DNA of 64,000 nucleotides, from contig BSBN01000781.1 in the NCBI GenBank assembly GCA_027924645.1, positions 5,022,001 to 5,086,000 on the forward strand. The letters are read 5' to 3'. The DNA comes from Cunninghamia lanceolata. Taxonomy: Eukaryota > Streptophyta > Pinopsida > Cupressales > Cupressaceae. Shown piece by piece: positions 33,261 through 44,308 of this stretch. Both the position numbers and the translations under genes were made by a program. The notes beneath the pieces are model-generated. The model did not search any database. It was given only the letters and a program-made list of their open reading frames with translations, and was not told the origin of the DNA. The number at the start of each line of letters is the position of its first letter. Position 1 is the first letter of the stretch.

Positions 33261-34527
33261 TGATATGTGTTTAAAAGAAAGATGATGGAATGTGTGAGTC
33301 CACTAGATCAAACCCTCCTTTCACTATAACATTCAAGGACAAAACCGAGCTTGGGTCACTACAAGATGGAAGAGGACTCAACTATAGATTTTGTGCTCTT
33401 GTTTGTCAAGGAAACATAAGATTCAACCAAGATTTTTAGCCAACCCTAGGCTAAGTATGAATGAAACCCTATTTATGAGATAATTAGCTTGAAACAGATG
33501 ATCGACAACATAAATCCAGAAACCAAAAGTACAGAGATGATCAGTAAGATGTCAGAACATGTCTCCCAAAAGTAGAGGTGTCGAAGGACAAATGTGGTAA
33601 CCGTCCAAGTCCAAAAGTGAGATTCTACCAGAGGTCAAAACTGAGAAGATGTTATAAATGTTGCTTAGAAACCAGATCCACAAGCCTACAACCCTGTGGA
33701 CTAGGGTGCCAACCGCCCAAGTCTATTCAGAGAGATATTCTAGAACAATTTATGAATCCCAAGACTATAATTCCTGCACTGCCTTCCTGTAGCTCCACTT
33801 TTCCCAAAACCTGTACCTGTAACCTAGACACAAGATGACAAGAGAGGGGTTTGGGGGTTGTGGTGTTTATGGATTTGCCTCGATCAAATCCTGAGTTAGC
33901 ATTCAAGCTTTCCCAACACAGTTGTTAATGAGAGAGTGTGTCCTTGTAGGACAAAGGCTAAAGATAATCCAAATGATGAAATGATTCGAACAATTCAAAT
34001 AGCAATGATGTCACCTTGAAGGTGAATTCCTTAGGAGGATGAAAGCTCTTCAACTCATAAGGAGATGGATGATGATGCCATATCTACAACAAACACACAA
34101 ATACAAACAAAAGTCTACAATAATAACGCAATGAATGCCTTGAAGGCTCTTTGCTCTAATATCATAAGTTCGCTTTATCCATCTAGGTTTAAAATAAAGT
34201 CATAAACTCACTTATAAATGCTTTCCTGCTAACATTTATGAATTTAAATCACAAAAGCTGGCAAGGAGAAACATTTTGGAAGTGCCCAAGCCTACATGCC
34301 ATTAATTAGCCCTTACCAATTAGGGGAGACTTGGGCGGTTGGCGCCCAAGTTCAGGGGCCCAAATTAGGTTAGGGTTAAGTAAAAGGAAGTCCCAAGGGT
34401 CCAAAATGTCATGGATGTTAGGGAATTTCCTTCAGGATGATCAATTAGAATGTATAAAGAAGCAAATAGGACCTAGGAACTAAACTAGGAGGTAAAAAGG
34501 CATGTGGCCACTTTTTACTCCATAACA
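33261..34527 (-). repeat. G2 right (5') LTR
   Basis: 1,267 bases from TGATATGTGT to CTCCATAACA, pairing with 13,529-14,782. Divergence is several percent by eye, more than for G1, as expected for the host of the G1 insertion. Confidence 0.88.
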
Positions 34528-34647
34528 ACTTCTTGCAAGAAAAGAACATCTAGACCAGAAAACCTTTGTTGAGTGTTTCTCACAAAGTATTTCCTAGGGA
34601 GGTCTATAAGACCTAGAACATTCTAGGAGAGTAATATCATTGATGGG
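34528..34647 (-). mobile_element. LINE-A piece between G2 and a solo LTR
   Basis: About 120 bases that continue LINE-A. The reverse complement aligns with LINE-B at about 41,842-41,950 ('ctctcctagaatgtt', 'ccctaggaaata', 'tctagatc'). Confidence 0.75.
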
Positions 34648-35139
34648 TGTAGACACCTAAAATCATCACATCTTCATTCTACTACTTCTATCCACAATCA
34701 CGACATCACTAGACTACTTTCTTCCATAATTAATTTGATAAATGCCTATTTAGACAATTGATTATCCAATTCCCCTTTTGACAATGATTAAATAATATTT
34801 TATTATTAAAATCACTATTCATCACTATTCATCCATACCTATTCCTAGCATGAATGATCAAATTAATCATTTATCATCCATCTTATATAGTCCAACATTA
34901 GATAAATATTCATTTCTCTAATATCCCTATCCTTGTCCAAAATGAACTAAATATTTTCATAATTAGTTACTTCCCTATTTTGTGAACTTTTGATTAAGTT
35001 GATTAAACCCACTTAATCAACTTAATCCCTCACTTGCACAATCTTAACCCATCATTAACCCATTCAAACCCCTCACATCCTCCAACATGTACAAAATCCC
35101 ATGCTTGTGTACATGATCACATGGCCTTATTACAAAGGG
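34648..35139 (+). repeat. LTR-like insertion starting TGTAGACACC
   Basis: It begins like the E1 LTR read on its own strand (TGTAGACATCC) and has a similar TTAATTAA-rich body. It starts right after 'atggg' (34,643-34,647), and 'atggg' recurs at 35,140-35,144, suggesting a target duplication. The expected CA end is not seen before the right copy, so the right limit is uncertain. Confidence 0.5.
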
Positions 35140-35144
35140 ATGGG

Positions 35145-36050
35145 AAAATCCTGTGTACAAAGGGTCCTTTTATCCTCCTTTGATATACTTGACCAATCTA
35201 AATGTTCATAGTTTCTTTTAAATATTTTGAGAGTTCAACCTAGACATAGACTCATTTTTAGGATGAGCCAAGAAGAACCTATTGAGCTTGACACATAGAA
35301 CTTTACCAAGAAAGCCAACAATATTGGTCAAGAAATTCTAGCACAACAAAGGCAAACCCAAGAATTTCACCCAAACAAGGACACAAAGAGCCTTTTCATT
35401 AGAGACAACAAAGTCTCTAGTCCAAGGTTGGAAAACCAAAAGGGAATCATGCACAAACTAGGATCCATGTTTAAGAATGGATTTTACATGGCTAGCTTCA
35501 ACAAATAGAAATAGGAAAACCCTTTAGTGAGGTTTTGAATAGCATCAAGGTGAACCCCATGTGGGGCCCAAGGCTTATTGACCCAATCTTTGATCTTTCT
35601 TTTAGGTGGAACCCTCCTAATAGAGTATCCTATTAAAGTAAATTGTTTTATCCGTTTATAGGCACTATCAAACTCTAGGATGGGTAGTACCACATTCAAA
35701 GAGGACTTAGAGTTCATACCTCATGGAACACCTTGGGGATGAACTTCTTAGGATGCTTGTTTGGTGAAGACATCTTCAAGGGTCGTCAGACCATCAACAC
35801 CAATAGAAACTACTAGGTTGATAAATTTTGAGGCCATTAAGAAGGCTAAGGGAAATCCCACAAGCATGGCAATCTAAAATCCTCTACAATCAATGTAGAA
35901 GTGTAAAGAATTCTCCTAGGCAAAGGCACAATATGACATTAGAAATTTAAAATGACACAAGGCTAAGACCAAAATCCTAGCAAAGCTCATGCAACTTATT
36001 TCTCAATACAACTATTTTCAATTGGAGGTGTAATAATATCTAATGTTGGA
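35145..36050 (-). pseudogene. LINE-A ORF1 remnant (DUF4283-like)
   Basis: The 77-codon frame 35,717-35,484 reads DWVNKPWAPHGVHLDAIQNL and GFSYFYLL. In another frame immediately downstream come GSWFVHDSLLVFQPW and ALCVLVWVKFLGLPLL. These match the pattern of plant LINE ORF1 proteins with a DUF4283 domain (GPW...L.L..W.P, then VWVR.P.LP). ORF1 proteins bind element RNA. Stops and frame changes make it non-functional. Its place 5' of ORF2, once G2 is removed, fits one LINE. The 5' limit near 36,050 is approximate. Confidence 0.65.
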
Positions 36051-36183
36051 TTCTATCATTTTGACTCCTTCAAAGTTAAATTGTTGACTAATTCACACAA
36101 CACATGCAAATTGATTTGTGTATTCTTCTTCTCTTCTCAACCCAAGGAAAGTTCTCTTGCTTGTGAATTAGAAAATGACTCAA
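36051..36183. other. Unassigned short spacer
   Basis: 133 bases between the LINE-A ORF1 remnant and an LTR fragment. Nothing is recognised in it. Confidence 0.4.
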
Positions 36184-36530
36184 GGTAAATAATGGAAGAT
36201 AATGCAATATAACGCAATACCTTCACCTTCAATCATACCTTCACACTTGGTAGAATAGAGTAGAGTTCACCTTAGCTCTACTAGCTTTGTTCTTTGATAT
36301 ATTATGCATTGTGGACTACTCACAAAACCAGTATGACCTAGGTATGGAAATGGCTATAATGAAAGTAGATAATAATGATAATGATAATGATATGGAATTA
36401 AACAAAATGTACTTGCATATGAAAGATGTGTTGTGATAATGATGTGAGAGGTTTAATTTATAGAGGTTGGGTGATAGGATGGATGTTGATGTGTAAAGGA
36501 TCTTTACAGGAAACTTACAACCTCGCATCC
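36184..36530 (-). repeat. E1-type LTR fragment
   Basis: Starts 'ggaagataatgcaatat', continues 'aataccttcacct' and 'gactactcac', and later 'gataggatggatg', parallel to E1 LTR positions 1,325-1,590. It breaks off where G3 begins. Confidence 0.6.
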
Positions 36531-36641
36531 ATGATAAGATATTGTTGATGTGATATGATTCTCTTACTCATCTTTGCACTACTCTTCATGATTATCAACT
36601 TTCAGTTAGTCAGTATGAGCATAATCCCTCATTAGCTGCAG

Positions 36642-38586
36642 TTGGTCAATCTAAAGCCTCTCACAATCATTCTTTCAAAAGACAACAAAAACTTTATCAA
36701 GATAAATAAAATTTCAGTGAGTAACATAAGAAAGCATGTGGTGGCACTGTCATCTCCCACTCCTGCCATGTATAAATTGAATTTGAAAAAAAGAAACTTC
36801 ACACCATTATCAAAGTCTCTCTATGTTGTCATGACACAACTTTTGCAAAGCAATCTCATCAAGCTTCCACCTGTTAGACCTCTTGATCCAAGTAAGATGC
36901 AATCATCTTCCTTTGATGCAAATGTATTTTGTAAATTTCATGACTCTATTAGCCATGACACTGAAAGATGTATGCATCTTAAGCATGAAGTTCAAGATCT
37001 CATCGACTCCAATGTCATTGAGGTTACTGGTGTGAATGACAAAGGGAATAAATCGGTGGCTGCTCCTAATAAAAATCTTCAAATATACACTGATCCTTTA
37101 CCTCATCATAAATCTAATGTTATTGATATTTGTATGGTGGATGCTCACCCTCACAAAGATCAAGAAGAATTAGAACTTTTTATATCATTTACTCCACATG
37201 ATGCTACTAATGAAGCTCCTGAGGGGCCTCTTTACATTACTATTTGAATCAATGATAAACCTATTCGAGGTGCTATGATAGATCCTATATGCATGGTAAA
37301 CGTAGTAACTGAAGATTTCCTCTACATGCATGGTTTACATCGAGATACCTACGACATATCAGAGATGGCTATTAGAGCACATGATGGGTCTATTCTTCCA
37401 AATCTTGGTGCCTTAACTCTTGAAGTTAAGGTTGGGCCAAGAGCCTTGGATGTTAACTTTGTCATCATTCCTACATTGGACTTATTTCATGTGAAGTTGG
37501 GCTACCCATGACTCCGCTCCATGAAGGAAATCCCCTCTATGGTTCACAAGTTCTTAAAGTTTCCATTTGAAGGACATGTCCATGCTCTATATCACAATCA
37601 GTACCAACCTGTTGCTTGTAATGGACAATTTACACTTGACTACTTCTGGTCACAACCAGTTGGAGTCACTTGAGCTAGAGAGGATATATTCTTCTTATCA
37701 TATCAAAAGTTTAAGGCAAAGAAAATATCAGAGTTATCATTTAGTAATATTCCTCTTGGTGATGTCCCTAAACCTCTTCGATCTTATGAGGCTAAGACAA
37801 TAGTTCCTCTTGTCCCACAGGTAGTGAATGGAGATAATCCCAAATCGAAGGTTCTTCCCCATCCCTGAGCATCTATTATATATGTCGAGGTTCCCCCTCC
37901 ACCATCCCTTCAAGGAAAATGAGGCAACCTTCATGCACAAAACATACCTCCCCACAATTGCAATGTTATTTTCGTACCACCTGCCTCTGCAGAGACTAGT
38001 GGAAATCAATCAGTTGCTCGTGTTATTTCATGAGGTTTCTCAACCACTTGAGGATACTCATGTACTTCCACATGTTTCACAAGTTGAGAAGGAAGAGCAG
38101 CCCGCATTGATGAACCCTTTCCCTGTAGTCTCCCAGCCTTCGGTGGTTCCTCTTTTTTCTTCTAGTGCTCTTGAAGCAAAGGAAGAAAAGGAACCCATGT
38201 TGGAAGATACTATGGTTCCCTTAACAAACATCATGAATAAAGCTAATAAAAATAAGATTGTGAGAGAAATAAAGAAGCGTCATCATGCTATGGATCACCT
38301 TGCCATAGGAGAGGAGAATCTCCCTCCTCACAAGCGTTTATCATCGATGGATGCGAAAGATACATCTACTATTGTTGTGTCTCCTATAAAGACAGATGAA
38401 GCTTCACAATCTGCTATAAAACCTATTGTACTACATTCTGATAGTGAATATGAAGATAATATAGGTATGGTTCTTGTTCCTTATACCTCACATGATATAG
38501 TTCCTCTTGCATCTTGTCCACCTTTCCAAATGGATGGTGAGCAAGATTGGGATGAGGAAGATTGGGAGGAGGATGATTTGCTTTAG
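36642..38586 (+). pseudogene. G3 gag-protease remnant
   Basis: Frame 36,642-37,247 carries LPPVRPLDPS, the zinc knuckle CKFHDSISHDTERC (C-x2-H-x4-H-x4-C) and LKHEVQDLIDSNVI, close to G2. A TGA at 37,245 interrupts. The same frame continues with a retroviral-type aspartic protease: GAMIDPICMVNV, where the usual D-x-G-S is D-P-I-C, and VKLGYP. A second TGA at 37,509 falls where Trp of GYPWL would be. After a frame change, 37,828-38,586 encodes an acidic tail ending EEDWEEDDLL. The protease active site looks degraded. Gag would build the particle; the element lacks its own polymerase. Confidence 0.78.
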
Positions 38587-40069
38587 TTTGACTCACAACT
38601 GAGGTCTCTTATTTTTATTATGTTATGAGTGCATGTGATTTTTTCCCTTGTGATGTGTTTCTTGATATGTTATATATGTTGCTATTATTGTTTTTGTTAA
38701 GCTCTCTTTGGATGACCCTTGAAACCCTTGTAGGTGCAAGAATACAAAGGGATTGAAATCCATTGTGACATTATCTCTATTTGTATCATCATTCTTCTAT
38801 ATTTCGTAAGTTGCATTGTTGTTGTGTCCTTTGGGGATGACACAAGGCATAGGATGCTTTGGCATTCTCCCTTGTTGACCCAAAGGATTTTTACTTTGAT
38901 TTCATGTGATATTTCTTCCTTCATTTTTGTAGTTCTACTAGCTGTCATATGATGACAGTTCCATATATATCTGTAGTCTTGAGACATATCCTATTATACA
39001 ACCATTCATATTGATGCCAGCTAGGTAGATCCCTTTGTGTAATTACTTAGAATAATTTATTTCTTCTTGTATGTTTTGATTTATGTGGCACCTTGTTGCT
39101 ATGCTCGACATCATACCATGACTACACAAGACATTGTGTATCATGCATGTAGCATCGCCTTGGTTTTCCTTTTGTGGGGGCAACCCCTTTGTGTGACGTA
39201 GTTTTTGGGAACACATATTTTATGGGTATGTGCTTCCAGAAAGATCTCATGCCTATTTCGTGATTTGTTCTACCTTAAAGCAATTTTGCTCCCTAATAGG
39301 AGTTAGCAATCACTTTAAGGTGGGGGCATGCATTGTGTTATGCTCTCTTTTTGGTTACATACTGGTTGGCATGGAACTCACCTAGTGATTCAATGGTCCT
39401 CACTAGCCTGTGATGTTTTCTTTTTAGTCCATGATCCACCTAGTACAACATAGTTGGTTGGTCTGTGCACTTCATGTGACTTGTCGTGGTCACCTAGTAA
39501 TTCAGCAATCCTTACTAGTGTGTGATCCACAGTGGTACTTATTTTCACATGACCCCTAGTGATAGAGAAAGCTAGTGTCATAGTCATGTGCCTTGTGTGT
39601 TTGTTCTTATGTGTGTTCTTATGATTGTTTGTTTGTTTGTTATATTGTTTGATGCATTGTGTTTGAACTTATATTTTTCCTTAAATACTTCCATATGTTT
39701 TCAAGTGTCTTCATCATATTTTTTCATGTATTCTTTGTGTCTTATGTGTATTCTTTGTACCTTATGTGTATGTTTTGTGCCAAGAATGTATGCATTGTGT
39801 TTGTCATGTATTACCTTTGTGTATTGTGTGTTTTTTGTGTGTATTCCTATACGTGCTTTTAGTACTCCATGTATGTGTGAGTTATGTTGCAATGTCTTGC
39901 ATGTTTGAAAATCTTTTTTCTTATGTGTTTGTAACCTTAGAATCCTAAGCTTGGGGGCTACTAATAGTCCACAACTTGGTGGAATTCTTTGGGCTTCTAT
40001 GTTTGTGTGTTTGAAATTTGTCTTCTCCATCCTTTAGTGTGAGTTCAAACGTAAGTTTGTACCCATGCT
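38587..40069 (+). other. G3 non-coding 3' region
   Basis: No credible gene. It is T/G-rich, with loosely repeated 'ttatgtgtattctttgt' wording at 39,715-39,850. It corresponds to the AC-rich 3' region of G2 on the other strand. Confidence 0.55.
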
Positions 40070-40084
40070 AAAGTGGGGGCTAAA
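40070..40084 (+). other. G3 polypurine tract
   Basis: AAAGTGGGGGCTAAA directly before TGTTATAGAG, one change from the G2 tract. Confidence 0.8.
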
Positions 40085-41292
40085 TGTTATAGAGTAAAAT
40101 GTGTACACTAGCATTTACACTTAGTTTAGCACTTGGTTGGATCTAAAATGTTACCTTTGTTAACCATGACCTATTTTAACACATTTTGAGCAAAAAATGA
40201 TAAAATCTTGATCCTGATGAATAAACCCAATAGAATAAACTTAGGACTAGACTAAGCCCACGACATTTGACACTCCCCATATTTTGTAGGGTTAAAGGCC
40301 CAGGGCGCTTGAGCTCCCTAGTCCTAGATGGGATCTTTAGCTCCTCTTGTGGTGTCAACTTAGAACACCTCCCTAGTTTGTATATGTCAGCCCCATTTGG
40401 TTTTATTCATCATTTGTGAGTAGGAATGCATATATAAAGGAGTTTTATAATTCATTTTATAGGAAATTGCCTAATGCAAAATTGAAGTTTACTCTCATGT
40501 GTTGATCTTCTATGCTAAAGTGTTCTTCATGCTTGAAGGTGCTATTTGCTTGTGGATGTTATGAATTTTGTTTGTAGGTCTTGGCAGAAGTTTCAAGTCT
40601 TCTCCATCACTCTCCTTGTTGGTGCATGATCTTGAGTATCTACTCCAACTAGGGCTTCACATCTTGTGTTAATCATTATCATTTTCATTCATATTTCTAT
40701 CACATATTACAGATCTAGCCTTTACCCTCCTAGGGCATGCACTCTTGGATATATGTGACTATAGTGGAGGTAGAAACACCAACATAAGGTTTGACTGAGG
40801 CAAACCCTTATACACAGCACAACCTTTTCCTCTTTTCTTGTGTACAGGTTAGAGAAATAGGTTTCTGAAAATAATTTTAGGGAAGAAGGTAGAGCTTGCA
40901 GGTATAGGTCTGGTGACATCCTGAGATTATGTTAAACCCTAATTAGGGTATAGGGTGTTTGAGCACCTTGGTCTTTGGTGTTTCTTCTTCTAGATCTAGG
41001 TTGTGATCTACTCCCTGATCTCTACTGTGCTTTTGGTTTTTTGAGATCTATCTCCAACGGTTAATTATAATCTGATCTTTGTTATTTAGGGTTTGGCCAT
41101 TTGCCCTTGTTTGCTTGCTTGATCTTGGTTGGATTTGGTTGAATCTTCTCTATACAACAAAAGGGAAGAACCCTTGTAGTTTGTCACTCCTTCTTGGGTA
41201 GAAGCCAAGGTTGATTTGTGTCCTAATGTTTATGGAAGAGGCTTTTGACCTAGTTTAACATCTTAGGCTAGATCATTATTTTCCACATAATA
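40085..41292 (+). repeat. G3 3' LTR
   Basis: About 1.2 kb, TGTTATAGAGTAAAA to 'ttccacataata'. It parallels the G2 LTR read on its own strand at start (TGTTATGGAGTAAAA), middle ('gaggcaaaccct', 'cttgtgtacaggtta', 'ggttgaatctt') and end. The end should be CA and has decayed. LINE-B sequence follows. Confidence 0.7.
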
Positions 41293-42442
41293 GTGTCAAT
41301 CCTCCTATCATAAGATCAGGGATTACCCCTTGGTCTCCCTATGTAGAAATCCCACTTTTGGCCTTCTAAGGCTCACCTTCCTGAAAATGAAGAAGGGTAG
41401 ACCATAGTCAGGAATCACAAAAACAATTGAAACCCTAGCAATAGTGGAGCTCATGCTATGACTCTAGGTAATACTAGTAATCAATTTGTTAAGCTACCTT
41501 TTATCATAGTTTTAAAACCTCAGAACAAGGGGAAAGAGGTGGCTCCCCCTAATGGAGAGTCATCGAGTTGGCCTAAGGTTACCACAACACCTCAACCGGT
41601 GTTAGCTTCATCTTCTCAACCAAAGAATATTATTTATTCTCCCACCTCTTCTCCTAGTGGTTTAGTATCATTCTCATAGTCCACCTAGGGGTCTAGAAGA
41701 GGGATAATATATTTTAGAGAAAAGAAAGGTGAGTATCCCCAAAATTTGGTTAGGCATTTTTTCTCGAGATGAATTTTTGCAAAATCACTATGCCACTCTT
41801 GATGAGTTAGATAGTGATAATATGACTCTTGACTCCCATCAATGAATTGTCTCTCCTAGAATGTTTGAGGTCTTACAAGTCTCCCTAGGAAATATCTATG
41901 AGAGACACTCAAAAAAGGTTTCTAGGTCTAGATCTTTTTTGCTTGCAATAAGTTAAGATTAGTAGTTTTTCCTTTCTATTGCTTGTCATGTTATTTGGCC
42001 GGCCAGTCTTTTTTGTATAGCAATCACAATGTGGGTTATGGAGGAGTCATCACTTTTTTCTCTCCTAGGTTACATCCACATTCAGTCGATCATGGATGTG
42101 AACCCACTAATAGAGTTTTATTGGCCTTTTTCAACATTGATAATCATTATTTTTAGAGGTATAATGTTTATGCCTCCAATGATGTTGAAAGATCTTCCCT
42201 CTAGTGTTGGATTGTTGATTCAATGCCTACTGGCACTTAGGTTCTATGTAGAGACTTTAATATGGTTGAGATGGCATGTGATAAGAATATCACTCTTCCC
42301 ATGCACTAGACAACTGGTGAAATGGAATCTTGGTATTTCATGTGCACAATAAATTTGGACTTTTTGATACCAACATGGGCCACCGCCATAACCATACCCA
42401 TTGGTTTAAATGGAGCAACTTCTGGACTAGGCTTGATAGAGT
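41293..42442 (+). mobile_element. LINE-B, 5' segment
   Basis: Contains the ORF1 tail (Pro/Ser-rich frame 41,458-41,679) and the start of ORF2 (42,029-42,352, endonuclease part: FYWPFSTL, MPPMMLKDLPS). It matches LINE-A 13,080-13,528 and 34,528-34,647 in opposite orientation. Cut at 42,442 by solo LTR S1; the sequence resumes at 50,570. Confidence 0.82.
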
Positions 42443-42755
42443 TGTTGGCAACAGACACTACTATGCATGAAAAGTGTTGTCATTGATGGCAACTAAGTCC
42501 ATTCCACACATCCGTAGTGTAGTATCAGATCATACCAGAAGTCAGTTCCAAGATTTGTCAAGTCTAGATAGACAGCAACAGGGTATATGACAGAGTTCAG
42601 TATTTTGGTCAAGGGATCTCTCCAGTTAATCATTGTGTGTTGCAAATCTAAGGGAGTGTAAAGGAATGTCAATAAAATATAAATCCAAGATTTCAGCCTC
42701 TGGTGACAAAGGGATTAAAAGTTATGAGCATCTGAGTACCAGGTCCTAATATGAT

Positions 42756-43988
42756 TGTTAGACTTAGGGCACACAACTGAGAGGGGGGGTGAATCAGTTG
42801 TCCAAAATTTCCATACTTAAATCTACTTGGTGATTGACAGTATATCATTCATGAAAACATAATGCAATTAGATCAAAAGCATAAACTCATCAACACATAA
42901 GAAACCAAGATTTTGACGTGGAAAACCCAGTTAAGGGAAAAAACCATAGGGTGATTAACCCAAGATTGTATTCTCTGTTAGAAGAATAGAAAGAACAAAT
43001 GGCACATGCCAATTAGGGATCACTTCCCAAGCACACTACTCACAAGAGGCTCACTGCCTACAAGAGACACACTGTCTACAAATAATTAAGTATCACCTAC
43101 TTGAACTGGAACTTGTAGCATCTTCACCATGCTTGAATCAGTTCCATTTAAGCCCAATACTTCTCTTCTACCTTTCGCTCTCTTTTTCTCTACCACCCTC
43201 TCATCTCCACACCACACACTTTGGAATGACTTCACAATCCTTTATTTATACAAGGCATCGACTTAGGAACACTCATCTAAGTCGGCAAACACTTATAGAT
43301 CATCCGAAAGACATGTAATACATCCGGTCAGCCAGTCTCAGGAAGAACACCAACATCTGGTGGTTATTCATCAAATCCAAGCTATAACTTCAATGCGGAA
43401 TGCCAACATGAACTAGACATGATCCAAAGATCACCACAACCTTTCCTGAGTCACCAAGAACATCTGCACTTCATCTGCTTTCTGGAATTATTCTCTCCTT
43501 CATCTAGAACTATAAGCACACAGTCTGTCATCACTGTCACAAAAGAATAGGCGCTTCTGGACCTCCAAACCAAGAAAAAATCTATTTGATACTTCTCAGG
43601 GACTTCCTCAACACTCCCTCCAATCTACAGAATGGGATGATGCACTTCTGGATCTCACTGGACCTATCTGTGACACTCTGTCACCTTTGAACACCTACCA
43701 GAACCGGTTCTACTTGAGCAACCATAACTTCTTCATATCTTCATGTAGACCTCTGAAAACTTGATTGGAGCATCTCAAGACTTATATCTACAAACCCTTT
43801 AAACTGCATACTCTAATCCTTAACCTATTTGGGACTTTTACCTTCTTGTCATCACTATTCTTCACAGTTCTTGATTGAGACTAATTTTCTCAATATCCTT
43901 AACACATAGCTCATCCAATCCTTCTCATTAATGCAACATGAGTATGTTGACATCAATGACAATACCAGTTAGGCCCATACTTGCAACA
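42756..43988 (-). repeat. C1 left (3') LTR
   Basis: 1,233 bases, TGTTAGACTT to CTTGCAACA, matching 48,512-49,736. On the - strand the preceding bases are AAAGGGGGAGAT, the polypurine tract at 43,989-44,000. Confidence 0.92.
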
Positions 43989-44000
43989 ATCTCCCCCTTT
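43989..44000 (-). other. C1 polypurine tract
   Basis: AAAGGGGGAGAT on the - strand, adjoining the TG of the 3' LTR. Confidence 0.8.
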
Positions 44001-44308
44001 GTCATTGATGGCAACATATGATGTGAAAAACCATCAAGACAAGAACTACTCCTTAGTGTCATAGCTCCCCCTATCAACAACAACTTATTCACATGTCTTC
44101 TCTTTCTTTACTGCTCCCCCTTTGATCACCAACTACTTGTGTTTCACATGTCTTCTCTCCCCCTTTGACATCAATGGCAAAGGGCTCATACTTGAAACTC
44201 CAATACTTCATAATCATACCTGCTACTCCCCCTGAGTAGCAGCTCCCATCAATCTGAATCATAAGATATGACTGTGATATCCACCGGACTAATACACCTT
44301 AGTGCACC

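Larger units (their letters stand above)
13529..34527 (-). mobile_element. G2: gag-only LTR retrotransposon, split by G1
   Basis: LTRs at 13,529-14,782 and 33,261-34,527 enclose the element, with near-identical target duplications ACTTA (13,524-13,528) and ACTTC (34,528-34,532) in LINE-A. The polypurine tract right of the left LTR sets the - strand. Removing G1 (18,963-32,657 plus one TSD copy) leaves about 7.3 kb. Only gag remnants are found. I see no protease, reverse transcriptase or integrase in either remaining internal part, so the element probably depended on enzymes from another element. G3 (36,535-41,292) is its relative. Confidence 0.85.
36535..41292 (+). mobile_element. G3: 5'-truncated gag-pro element related to G2
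   Basis: Similarity to G2 (reverse complement of about 17,680 downward) starts near 36,535, so the 5' LTR and front of gag are missing. It has gag, a protease-like region, 1.5 kb of non-coding DNA, a polypurine tract (40,070-40,084) and a 3' LTR (40,085-41,292). No reverse transcriptase or integrase lies between protease and polypurine tract. With G2 it defines a pol-less family present here in both orientations. Confidence 0.78.

Noticed and set aside
39588..39908. Hydrophobic, Cys-rich + strand frames that look like membrane proteins
   Set aside because: They arise from T/G-rich repetitive DNA in the non-coding 3' region of G3, in several overlapping frames at once.
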